A DNA stretch of 64,000 bases from UBA10161 sp038891035 (lineage in GTDB: Archaea > Micrarchaeota > Micrarchaeia > Anstonellales > Anstonellaceae), in NCBI GenBank assembly GCA_038891035.1, contig JAWAEW010000002.1, positions 1-64,000 on the forward strand. The letters run 5' to 3'. Shown here one piece after another: positions 42,296-50,053 of this stretch. The translations under genes were made by a program, and so were the position numbers. Numbering within the stretch: position 1 is the first letter of the stretch; each line of letters begins with the position of its first letter. The notes under the pieces were generated by a model that saw only the letters and a list, made by a program, of their open reading frames with translations, made no database searches and was not told where the DNA came from.

Positions 42296-43051
42296 TTAGC
42301 GCACTTCTACAGTAACTGGAACCGTAAATGATTGGTTTCCTATTTCTGAGCTCACAAAAATTTCCATATTCAAATTATAAATTCCCTCTGCGTTATTATT
42401 TGCGGCTATTGACACCAAAAACTGAGTGGGTTCGACCTGAAGCTCGCTGGAAGAGGGAGAAACGTTGATGGATATATCTGAGGGCACCCACGGTAAGTAA
42501 ATAGATGCAAATGCTAAAGAAGAAATCTTCTTTTCCAGAACTATTGATTCGTTCCTGATTTCTCCCTTTGCCATGCTAACAAATACTGATGGTCTGCTGA
42601 TAGAGGCGATATATGGCACAATGAACACTTGCCCTCCTTTTGAAAACAAGTACATTTTGTGGGAGCCGCTTTTAGTCGGAAAAGAACCGGCCAGATTTGC
42701 CTGTGTAGATGCAAAGATATCGCTTTGTCCTACTCGCATATTAATGGTCTTTGGGAGTATGAAGGATGAGACATTTGCAGGCTTGCCTATATATGTTTTG
42801 TTAGGATTAAAATCGATTGTCGGAGGTAGAAAAATTTCAACTATTACTGATGCTCCAGCTCCTTGCGCATAAACCGTATCTGCTGCAATTGCAAGTCTTC
42901 TTACTGAATCATAGGCAAGTTTTTCGTTCTTTTCAATTGAAGCTTCGGATAAAAATGAAAGAGAAAGAGACATGAATATGAGAACAACTAAAAGTGAAAT
43001 TCCCATTATAGTGATAAGTTCTGTTGCTACTTGGCCTATTTTGCTATGCAT
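42296..43051 (-). CDS. Class III signal-peptide pilin-like protein, paralogue A
   Basis: A 251-residue protein, first gene of the pilin operon. The N-terminus M-H-S-K-I-G-Q-V-A-T-E-L-I fits a class III prepilin site (cleavage G6/Q7, E at +5), with a hydrophobic helix at about 12-33. The head is beta-rich and resembles its tandem neighbour. The ATG at 43051 lies exactly 26 nt from the centre of a TATA box shared with the divergent DNA ligase gene, so the mRNA should be leaderless. Confidence 0.77.
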   Translation of the reverse strand: MHSKIGQVATELITIMGISLLVVLIFMSLSLSFLSEASIEKNEKLAYDSVRRLAIAADTVYAQGAGASVIVEIFLPPTIDFNPNKTYIGKPANVSSFILPKTINMRVGQSDIFASTQANLAGSFPTKSGSHKMYLFSKGGQVFIVPYIASISRPSVFVSMAKGEIRNESIVLEKKISSLAFASIYLPWVPSDISINVSPSSSELQVEPTQFLVSIAANNNAEGIYNLNMEIFVSSEIGNQSFTVPVTVEVR

Positions 43052-43070
43052 GAGGTATTAGCGAAGCTGT

Positions 43071-43084
43071 CCTTTAAATAAATT
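43071..43084. promoter_or_regulatory. Shared bidirectional TATA box (pilin operon and DNA ligase)
   Basis: CCTTTAAATAAATT is centred near 43077. The ligase ATG at 43103 and the pilin ATG at 43051 are each 26 nt away, on opposite strands, and no other good TATA element fits either gene. The near-palindromic core could be used in both directions. Confidence 0.55.
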
Positions 43085-43102
43085 GTAGCATATTTTAACT
43101 TC

Positions 43103-44845
43103 ATGTTATTTTCGCAAGTTGCAGAAATTTTTTCAGAAATCGAACGCGAGCCTTCAAGGCTTGAGATGTCTGCAAAGATAGCAAATCTTCTTGCAAAGTG
43201 CGAGCAAGATGAAATAAGACCACTCATATATATTATGGAGGGGAGTATAGCTCCCCCATACGAAGGATTGGATATTGGCATAGGTGAAAAATTTGCCATT
43301 CGAGCTATATCTCAAGTAAGTGGGCAGGACCAAAAGATTGTGGAAGGATATTTCAAAAAACTTGGGGACGTGGGCAGTGCAGCAGAAGAAGTGCTAAAGA
43401 GAAAAAAACAAACAAGCTTAGGATTCACACCGAATACTATCCAGAAGGTCTACCAATCCTTTCTGAAAATTGCCAGGCTTTTTGGACCAGGGTCGCAGGA
43501 AGCAAAAATCTCAGTTCTTTCTGAGCTGCTAAATGGGGCTACGCCACTTGAGGCCCGCTACCTTGTCAGGTTTTGCCTTGGAAAATTGCGGCTTGGAATT
43601 GGGGATCCGACAATAATTGATGCCCTTTCGATGCTGAAAAAAGGCAGCAAAGAAGACAAGGATATGATTGAACGTGCATTCAATTTATGCTCGGATATGG
43701 GAGAGGTAGCCCAAGCTTATTTGGCAGGAAAAGATTTGTCAAAATTTACTCCTACCCCTGGCAAACCCATCAGACCTGCACTTGCTGAAAGACTCTCTTC
43801 GGCTGAGGAGATATTAGAAAAAATGGGTGGGAAATGTGCAGTTGAAGCAAAGTATGATGGGTTGAGAATGCAGGTCCACGTATATGACAAGAAAGTTGAA
43901 ATTTTTTCCCGCAGACTCGAAAAAATGACTGAGATGTTCCCTGAGATTACAGAGGCTGCAAAGGATCTGAAAATCCAACAAATAATATTTGAAGGTGAGG
44001 CTCTTGCATACAGCAAAAAGGAAAAAAGGTACATGTCATTTCAAGAGACAATTCAGCGGAAGAGAAAATACGGCGTAGATATGATGGCTAAAGAATTCCC
44101 TTTGCAACTTTTTGTTTTTGATGTTTTATATATAGATGGAAAGGACATGACACTTCAACCGTATAAGGAAAGAAGGATGAAGCTGGAGCGAATCTTTTCA
44201 AAATCAACGGTTTTGGTTCCTGCCCAGCAAATAATAGTTGAAAGCAAAAAGCAGCTGGAAGAATATTTCCAAAAATGCGTGCTTGAAGGACTAGAGGGGG
44301 TCATAGCAAAGGATCTGGAGCAACCGTATATTGCAGGTGCCAGAAAATTTGCTTGGATAAAGCTCAAGAAGTCTTATGGTGAGATGGTAGATACTATTGA
44401 TGCAATAATAGTTGGCTATTACTTAGGCAAAGGGCAGAGGAAGGAATTCGAATTTGGTGGGCTGCTGGCAGCTGTATTGAATGCTGAAAGCGGCAATCTT
44501 GAAACTATAGCAAAAATTGGAAGCGGATTTTCAGAGGAAGAAATGAAAAACTTGGAGAGCATGCTTAGCAAGATCAGAATAAAACAAAAGCCACCAGAAG
44601 TTATTTCAGAACTGGAGCCAGATTTCTGGGTTGAACCCAAATATGTGGTGACAGTTGCCGCAGATGAGATAACTCTTTCTCCTGTACACACATGCGGAAA
44701 AGAAGAAAATCCAGAGGCAAAAGGATATGCACTCAGATTCCCAAGAATGATAAGCATTAGGCAAGACAAAGGGCCTGATGAAGCAACTACTACCCAAGAA
44801 ATTCTAAGAATGTATAAGATGCAGAAAAAAAGGGACCTTAATTAG
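43103..44845 (+). CDS. lig: ATP-dependent DNA ligase
   Basis: Archaeal replicative ligase, 580 residues. The N-terminal DNA-binding domain fills about 1-210. The adenylation domain has the nucleotidyl lysine in E-A-K-Y-D-G-L-R-M-Q (near residue 250), then F-S-R-R-L-E, F-E-G-E-A-L-A, E-G-V-I-A-K-D and W-I-K-L-K-K. An OB-fold domain follows with a C-terminal tail. It seals Okazaki fragments and repair nicks. All six nucleotidyltransferase motifs are intact. Leaderless expression from the shared TATA box is predicted. Confidence 0.97.
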   Translation: MLFSQVAEIFSEIEREPSRLEMSAKIANLLAKCEQDEIRPLIYIMEGSIAPPYEGLDIGIGEKFAIRAISQVSGQDQKIVEGYFKKLGDVGSAAEEVLKRKKQTSLGFTPNTIQKVYQSFLKIARLFGPGSQEAKISVLSELLNGATPLEARYLVRFCLGKLRLGIGDPTIIDALSMLKKGSKEDKDMIERAFNLCSDMGEVAQAYLAGKDLSKFTPTPGKPIRPALAERLSSAEEILEKMGGKCAVEAKYDGLRMQVHVYDKKVEIFSRRLEKMTEMFPEITEAAKDLKIQQIIFEGEALAYSKKEKRYMSFQETIQRKRKYGVDMMAKEFPLQLFVFDVLYIDGKDMTLQPYKERRMKLERIFSKSTVLVPAQQIIVESKKQLEEYFQKCVLEGLEGVIAKDLEQPYIAGARKFAWIKLKKSYGEMVDTIDAIIVGYYLGKGQRKEFEFGGLLAAVLNAESGNLETIAKIGSGFSEEEMKNLESMLSKIRIKQKPPEVISELEPDFWVEPKYVVTVAADEITLSPVHTCGKEENPEAKGYALRFPRMISIRQDKGPDEATTTQEILRMYKMQKKRDLN

Positions 44846-44850
44846 TTAAG

Positions 44851-45123
44851 ATGGGCAAACATATATGGAAATATTTTGAAGGTCCTGTGAAGGATATAAA
44901 ATGGAAACTACCATCGATTATTCATAAACTCAATTTTACTGTTAAATTATACCTAACGCCTTATTTCCAATGTCCCAAAGCACTCAAAGTTATTATTTGG
45001 TGCATATTTGGAAATGGCCATCGATAGTCGACTCTACGGTATAATAGACTTTCAATTGATTCTGTCATTCTACTAAATGACAAATATAAACAATTGCCCG
45101 ATAAACCGTTCCGAAAAGAATGA
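44851..45123 (+). pseudogene. 91-codon frame interrupted by one in-frame TAG
   Basis: An ATG at 44851, 5 nt after the ligase stop, opens a frame of 58 residues (starts M-G-K-H-I-W-K-Y-F-E, ends I-F-G-N-G-H-R). A single TAG at 45025-45027 is followed by 31 more open codons in the same frame (S-T-L-R-Y-N-R-L-S ... F-R-K-E) up to TGA at 45121. The composition is protein-like on both sides. The simplest reading is a recently inactivated gene or a truncated 58-residue protein. TAG is an ordinary stop elsewhere in this window, so recoding is unlikely. It was not recognised. Confidence 0.35.
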
Positions 45124-45171
45124 CATTTTTATTTCCCCACTAAGCCTTCTATCCTCGTAACTCGATATAAT

Positions 45172-45402
45172 ATGGAAGTTTGGCAGACAAAAAGCGAAGC
45201 ATATGAATTTAAGTTAGGCCAGATTACTCAAATCCTTTCAATACTTCAACAATTATTGAATTTTCACTTCCGAAGGAATCAGTGGCAACTATATTCTTGC
45301 TGATGCATTTGCCAAGAAAGTTGAAACGATTGTTGACTAAGATTTGCAAGAAGGAAGATACAAAACCGAAACCAAGGGATATATTTCTACAAATTGAAAG
45401 CC
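45172..45402 (+). pseudogene. Frameshifted gene remnant
   Basis: An ATG at 45172 opens M-E-V-W-Q-T-K-S-E-A-Y-E-F-K-L-G and continues to about L-L-N. The protein-like frame then moves to another phase (F-T-S-E-G-I-S-G-N-Y-I-L-A-D-A-F-A-K-K-V-E) until TAA near 45340, and resumes as D-L-Q-E-G-R-Y-K-T-E-T-K-G-Y. This is the pattern of a decayed small gene. With the broken frame at 44851-45123 it makes 44846-45483 the largest non-functional stretch in the window. The remainder of the gap shows only the promoter of the next gene (TATAATTTAAG-like element near 45456). Confidence 0.3.
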
Positions 45403-45483
45403 AGAACCTGTAGGAATAAAGTATTCAGCAAAAATCTCTACGTAGTGCAAATAATTTAAGGATAGTAGAAAAAAGATACAAAT

Positions 45484-46326
45484 ATGGTTCAAATATTCGT
45501 AAAAAAAGCAGATGGGACAAGAGAGCTTCTTGACTACAACAAAATAAGGAATGCGCTCAGAAAGGCAGGAGCAAACAACCAACTTGCTGACGAAATAGTA
45601 GATGCAATTATCCCTAGAATAAAAAATAACATGTCAACTGGTGAGATATACAAGATGGCTTATGAGGAACTTGCACAGGTTAGACCAGGTGCTGCGGCCA
45701 GGTTTGGGTTAAGAAACGCCCTGCTGAAACTTGGTCCGGACGGCTATCCTTTTGAGACTTTTATAGGTGCACTTTTGAAAGGAAGAGGGTATCAAACTCA
45801 ATTGAGGCAGGTTCTTGCTGGTAAATGCATCCAGCATGAAATTGACGTAATTGCTACACGCGGAGAATATGAAGGCCATCCTCCTACAAAATGTATAATT
45901 GAATGCAAATTTCATAATTCTATACACTATGAATGCCACATCCAAGCTGCGCTCTATACTTGGGCACGGTATTTGGATGTGAAGGAGAACAATCCCGACA
46001 TAAAAAATTGCTGGCTTGTAACCAATACTAAATTTTCTATGGATGTAATAACATATGCAAACTGTGTAGGGTTGAAGCTTCTGGGATGGAGCTTTCCAAA
46101 AGATGAAAGCTTACAGATCAGAATAGAAGAAAATAAGCTTTATCCCATCACGCTTATGCCCAGCTTAAGCCGGCACACGTTTACTATTTTGCACAATGCA
46201 GGGATAATAACGATAAAAGAATTCTTGGCAAAAGATGATGAATTCCTCCGCGAATTGAGCTTGAGTGGGAAAGAGATCATGAAATTGCGGCACGAAGCAA
46301 AGATGATTATGTCGTCGAGAGGCTGA
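45484..46326 (+). CDS. ATP-cone domain fused to a Mrr-like PD-(D/E)XK nuclease
   Basis: A 280-residue protein. Residues 1 to about 90 are an ATP-cone (V-K-K-A-D-G-T-R-E-L-L-D-Y-N-K-I, as in NrdR and ribonucleotide reductase). About 95-200 is a restriction-endonuclease-like domain with E-I-D-V-I-A and I-I-E-C-K-F-H, the D and E-x-K of a PD-(D/E)XK site, followed by Q-A-A-L-Y. The C-terminal 50 residues look like a helix-hairpin-helix (H-N-A-G-I-I-T-I-K-E-F). The expected role is a nucleotide-regulated DNA nuclease. A TATA-like AATAATTTAAG centred about 28 nt upstream supports a leaderless start. Confidence 0.85.
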   Translation: MVQIFVKKADGTRELLDYNKIRNALRKAGANNQLADEIVDAIIPRIKNNMSTGEIYKMAYEELAQVRPGAAARFGLRNALLKLGPDGYPFETFIGALLKGRGYQTQLRQVLAGKCIQHEIDVIATRGEYEGHPPTKCIIECKFHNSIHYECHIQAALYTWARYLDVKENNPDIKNCWLVTNTKFSMDVITYANCVGLKLLGWSFPKDESLQIRIEENKLYPITLMPSLSRHTFTILHNAGIITIKEFLAKDDEFLRELSLSGKEIMKLRHEAKMIMSSRG

Positions 46327-46331
46327 GAAAA

Positions 46332-46847
46332 ATGCCACTAAAAAAGATCATAGATAAAAAAATTCACTTTTTGTCCACACAAAAAGCAGTGCTTATGTCG
46401 AAAATAAAAATACATACTGAAGGGTATGCAAAAAGAGGAGAAAAACTTTTTTTGGAAATCGAATTAAATCTTCCTCAGCCATTAAAAGCAAGAAAGTTGG
46501 AAGTGACCCTCAACTGTATTCAAATAAAGAAAAGCAAAACTATGACTGAGATGCATGTGTTTGATCGTATGGAGGAAAAAGAGTTGGGGATTCCTCATCA
46601 GACGCACATGAGAGAGAGGACTTCCATAATTGAGAAAGTGGCTTATAAGCAAACCAAAAAGCTAGATGGCGAACGTTTATACGAAAGTGCAAAATATAGC
46701 GTAGATTTTGATATCCCGAATAATTCGCTGCCCACCATCAAACATTTTGATGCACATGGGCGCAAGGTTGGTTGGTTTGTAGTGGCAAAGCTGGACGTGC
46801 CTCTTGCTTTGGACATTGTCGCAAAAAAAGAGATAATTGTTGAATGA
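46332..46847 (+). CDS. Hypothetical protein, possible arrestin-like beta fold
   Basis: A 171-residue soluble protein following the nuclease gene by 5 nt. From about residue 22 it is mostly beta-strand. A pattern like that of Spo0M/arrestin-like sandwiches is visible: an early G-E-K-L-F-L-E-I-E-L-N-L, central polar loops, and near the end Y-S-V-D-F-D-I-P-N-N-S-L-P-T-I ... W-F-V-V-A-K-L-D-V-P-L-A-L-D. This resemblance is suggestive only. A start at the ATG at 46395 (M-S-K-I-K-I-H) is possible and would remove a basic N-terminus. It probably shares an operon and function with the nuclease. Confidence 0.6.
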   Translation: MPLKKIIDKKIHFLSTQKAVLMSKIKIHTEGYAKRGEKLFLEIELNLPQPLKARKLEVTLNCIQIKKSKTMTEMHVFDRMEEKELGIPHQTHMRERTSIIEKVAYKQTKKLDGERLYESAKYSVDFDIPNNSLPTIKHFDAHGRKVGWFVVAKLDVPLALDIVAKKEIIVE

Positions 46848-47090
46848 AACGAGATACTCTTTTAGTTATCATTTTTTGTTTTTGATGCAGAAGTAAGCAA
46901 GGTATGGCAGAAGGATAAAGCACCTCCAACGATGCGATATGATTGAATAATACTATGCTGGTTGATGTGATGAAACAAGGATATCTTAACAAATGGAGTT
47001 TTTCAAAATGGTTCTGACACATAAATCGCTGGTTGGCATCCCTGACTGGAAGGTAAAATAATTTAAAAGATTAGGCAGCAAAGCCAACAT

Positions 47091-48482
47091 ATGGTTTCAT
47101 CTGATGCGTCAAATGCAAAAAAAGGGATCGTCTATATTGTTGCTTTGCTTGTTTCATCTTTGATTCTTAATGTAGGGCTGGGTTTGAACATCAAGCAGAC
47201 CATAGCAACTGCACTTGTGCTTGGGCTTGTGCTTGGCACTGTGCTCTTTTGGGATATAAGGCTTGCTTTTGCACTAATTGGATCTTTTGTACTGATAAGC
47301 TTTGGTCTGCTTGGAATTGAAAAATTCATAGAGTTTTCTTCTTTGAATATTATTCTTTTTCTTGCAGGCATGATGCTTTTTATTGGATATTTGGAAAAGA
47401 GAGCTTTCTTTGAATATTTGATCTTCAGAGTTATGAAATATATAGGTGGCGGGGGTTTGCGCCTTGTATTTGTAATTCTGTTTTTTTCTGCATTTTTTGC
47501 TGCAATAGTTGATGAGGTAACCTCAATACTTTTCATGCTGTCAATTGTACTTTCCCTGTGTGCAAGATTGAGAGTCAATCCGATACCTTTTGTGATGATG
47601 ACTGTTTTTGCAACGAATATTGGAAGCAGTGCAACCGCAATAGGAAATCCAGTGGGAGTCATGATTGCGTTGAGTGCAAAGCTTTCATTCATAGATTTTT
47701 TGGAGCATGCAACAATAATTGCATTATTTGCTTTTATTGTGATGTTTATCACTGTTTTTTTCATTTTCCGCAAAGAGATTCTCGAATTTGCAGAACGCTC
47801 GCGTGAGATTGCGATAGGTGACATCTTCGAAGGCCATGCATTTGGAAACAAGATTATAACCGGCTTATTCTTCTTGGTGGTGTTTGGGGCCTTGGTGCTC
47901 CATACCCAGCTGGAAAATGCATTAGGGCTTGAAAAGAATGCTATGCTTCTTGGTGTTGCACTTGGTGCAGGAGGCGTAGCGTTGCTTGCTGAAAGGAGGG
48001 AAGCGCGCCACTTTGTTGAAACAAAGATAGATTGGTGGACACTATTTTTCTTTATGCTTCTTTTTGCTTCGGTTGGTGCATTGGAGCAGTCCGGAGTAAT
48101 GGAGATTGCCGCAAAAGCATTCTCATCTATATTTGGAGGAGAGAAAGGCCTTGCCTCTGCGGCAATAATGATAATTTCTGGTTTGCTTTCTGCTGCGCTT
48201 GACAATGTGCTTGCGGTTGCTGTTTTTATACCACTGGTACATGATTTGCAGACTACTCATATCGGAGGAACATATTTGTGGTGGTCACTTCTCTTCGGCG
48301 CAACTTTGTTTGGCAATCTTACTATGATCGGAAGTACTGCAAATATAATTGCGCTTGGGATTTTAGAAAAGAGAGGATTGCCTAGAGTCTCATTTTTTGA
48401 ATGGCTTAATGCAGGAATAAAAGTAACAGTTCCAACAGTAATAGTTGCTTTTGTTATGATATATCTGCAATATTTGATATGA
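47091..48482 (+). CDS. Ion transporter of the ArsB/NhaD superfamily
   Basis: A 463-residue membrane protein with about twelve hydrophobic helices. Diagnostic motifs are the helix-break loops A-T-N-I-G-S-S-A-T-A-I-G-N-P-V-G in the first half and G-N-L-T-M-I-G-S-T-A-N-I-I-A in the second, plus A-I-V-D-E-V-T-S and A-L-D-N-V-L. These mark the inverted-repeat fold of NhaD, ArsB and SLC13-type carriers. Na+/H+ exchange is the best guess, but arsenite or dicarboxylate transport cannot be excluded. The TATA-like AATTTAAAAG is centred 26 nt before the ATG (leaderless). The 243 bp upstream shows no convincing gene. Confidence 0.85.
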   Translation: MVSSDASNAKKGIVYIVALLVSSLILNVGLGLNIKQTIATALVLGLVLGTVLFWDIRLAFALIGSFVLISFGLLGIEKFIEFSSLNIILFLAGMMLFIGYLEKRAFFEYLIFRVMKYIGGGGLRLVFVILFFSAFFAAIVDEVTSILFMLSIVLSLCARLRVNPIPFVMMTVFATNIGSSATAIGNPVGVMIALSAKLSFIDFLEHATIIALFAFIVMFITVFFIFRKEILEFAERSREIAIGDIFEGHAFGNKIITGLFFLVVFGALVLHTQLENALGLEKNAMLLGVALGAGGVALLAERREARHFVETKIDWWTLFFFMLLFASVGALEQSGVMEIAAKAFSSIFGGEKGLASAAIMIISGLLSAALDNVLAVAVFIPLVHDLQTTHIGGTYLWWSLLFGATLFGNLTMIGSTANIIALGILEKRGLPRVSFFEWLNAGIKVTVPTVIVAFVMIYLQYLI

Positions 48483-48492
48483 GGTAGAGGGT

Positions 48493-48948
48493 ATGAAAGT
48501 AATCAAAAGGGATGGGAGATTACAGGATTTTGATATGAAAAAAATAGAAAGTGCTTTATCAAGAAGTGGTGAAAAAAAGCATGCAAAAAGAATTGCGCAG
48601 ATAGTTGCCAAAAAGCTAAAAGGAAAAGAGCAAGTTCCTAGTGCATTGATTAGAGAGCTTGTAATTGCTGAGCTCCAAGCATGCAAGGAATGCAAAGCTG
48701 AGAACTTCATTAATTTCAGAAAAGCAGTCAGAAAACTGTCAAGTCAAGATGAATATTTGGAAAATAGGGTACGCGATTTGGTAGGAAAGAATGGGAATGT
48801 AGAAGGAGTGTATGGCGGATTCAGGATAACTGTGACCGACCCTGATGAATTTGATTTCTGTGGGGTTTTTCTTGAACTTCTCAAAACCTCAAAGTTTAGC
48901 ATAAGTGTAGAGATGCAGGATGAAAAAATAGTAATTATTGCCAGATGA
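48493..48948 (+). CDS. Stand-alone ATP-cone protein
   Basis: A 151-residue protein. Residues 1 to about 90 form an ATP-cone (M-K-V-I-K-R-D-G-R-L-Q-D-F-D, then S-G-E-K-K-H-A-K-R-I-A and F-I-N-F-R-K-A-V). The C-terminal 60 residues (G-G-F-R-I-T-V-T-D-P-D-E-F-D-F ... K-I-V-I-I-A-R) form an unrecognised alpha/beta unit. The protein lacks the zinc ribbon of NrdR, so it may be a nucleotide-sensing partner rather than a DNA binder. It lies 10 nt after the transporter gene and is probably cotranscribed. Confidence 0.78.
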   Translation: MKVIKRDGRLQDFDMKKIESALSRSGEKKHAKRIAQIVAKKLKGKEQVPSALIRELVIAELQACKECKAENFINFRKAVRKLSSQDEYLENRVRDLVGKNGNVEGVYGGFRITVTDPDEFDFCGVFLELLKTSKFSISVEMQDEKIVIIAR

Positions 48949-48976
48949 AGTACGCTCTTCAAAACAAAATCTCCAA

Positions 48977-49939
48977 TTACAGGACTTCACGAAGCTGCAA
49001 AGTAAATATTGTGAAAAGGTAAAGAAAGTAAAGCATTACCATTATCAAACCACGATTTCTTGAAAATACTCTATTTGAAAGAGAAAAGTAAAGAAAGATG
49101 AAATTGGCAACTATTGCAAAAATCAAAGCAACAATAAAAATGCTCAATTGAACTGTAACAGGGAATACAACTGCTGCAGCACCAAGCGCAAGGGTCATAG
49201 TAGACATGTTAGCTCCGATTGCATCACCTATCGCAAGCCCATATTGCTTGCGTTTTATTGCCTGCAAGCCGATAGAAATTTCCGGAAGAGAAGTACCTAC
49301 GGCAATAATTGTTGCACCTACAAAGCTTTTTGCCAATCCTGCCACATCTGCCAAACGTACCGCAGAATCTACTACCAGATTGGAACTTATCAAAACTGCA
49401 AGGATGCCTATGCTAAAAAAGATGAATGCCTTCAGTCCTTCCTGGCGGCTCATCCTCGGGTTTACATGATGAGAGAGGAATTTCTTTTGCTTAAGCATTC
49501 TATTTGCATACCACAAAAAGACCAAAATCAGCAAGACTCCTTCCAGAAAACCTAAAGCAGTGCCGCTTATTTCAGAATGCAAAAGGATGTATGCTGAAAT
49601 AATTGTGGTAGTCAGCAGGACAAGAGCAATATCCTGCATGTTTTCTTTTGGAACCTGAAAGCCGTAAAGAAATGCCGCAATGCCAAGAAGAAGTAGTATG
49701 TTCGTAATGTTCGAACCGAACACGTTGCCTGCAGCAATTGAACTTTCCTTTGCACTGGAGGATGCAACTGAAACTGCAAGCTCAGGAAGCGAGGTTGAAA
49801 CCGCAACCAGAAGCATTCCAATTGTAAGGGTGCTTATGCCAAAAAATACCGAGAGCTTTTCTGCATTTTCAACGACAATGCTTGCGGATTTGGAAAGCAG
49901 TGCTAAAAAGAGTATGAGTAGCAAAAGCTCTGAAAACAT
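48977..49939 (-). CDS. Ca2+/cation exchanger (CaCA family, YrbG type)
   Basis: A 320-residue membrane protein with ten helices in two inverted repeats. Each repeat has the alpha-repeat signature: G-M-L-L-V-A-V-S-T-S-L-P-E in the first and A-T-I-I-A-V-G-T-S-L-P-E in the second, containing the ion-binding glutamates, with G-N-V-F-G-S-N and G-D-A-I-G-A-N further along. It should exchange Ca2+ (or K+) for Na+ or H+. A TATA-like AATATTTAAT is centred 26 nt upstream of the ATG. The gene is divergent from ftsZ1. Confidence 0.94.
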   Translation of the reverse strand: MFSELLLLILFLALLSKSASIVVENAEKLSVFFGISTLTIGMLLVAVSTSLPELAVSVASSSAKESSIAAGNVFGSNITNILLLLGIAAFLYGFQVPKENMQDIALVLLTTTIISAYILLHSEISGTALGFLEGVLLILVFLWYANRMLKQKKFLSHHVNPRMSRQEGLKAFIFFSIGILAVLISSNLVVDSAVRLADVAGLAKSFVGATIIAVGTSLPEISIGLQAIKRKQYGLAIGDAIGANMSTMTLALGAAAVVFPVTVQLSIFIVALIFAIVANFIFLYFSLSNRVFSRNRGLIMVMLYFLYLFTIFTLQLREVL

Positions 49940-50053
49940 GAGGGCATTAAACTCTCAAAGAATATTTAATACTTGCAGAAATTTGAATGCTGCCTTTGTG
50001 CTTTCTGGAAACATTTAAATACTTGTAAGCTGAATTTTGTTGCGGCGATCAGT

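Noticed and set aside
44851..45123. Pyrrolysine-encoding TAG in the 91-codon frame
   Set aside because: TAG is used as the normal stop of several intact genes here, no pyl genes are in the window, and the flanking region is full of decayed frames.
46848..47090. Gene in the gap before the ArsB/NhaD-type transporter
   Set aside because: Only frames of about 20 codons without ribosome sites are present. Apart from the transporter's TATA box near 47065, I see nothing.
47132..48205. 357-codon open frame on the minus strand under the ArsB/NhaD-type transporter
   Set aside because: The + strand frame encodes a complete 12-helix carrier with signature motifs. The opposite frame is low-complexity, a mirror of hydrophobic codons.
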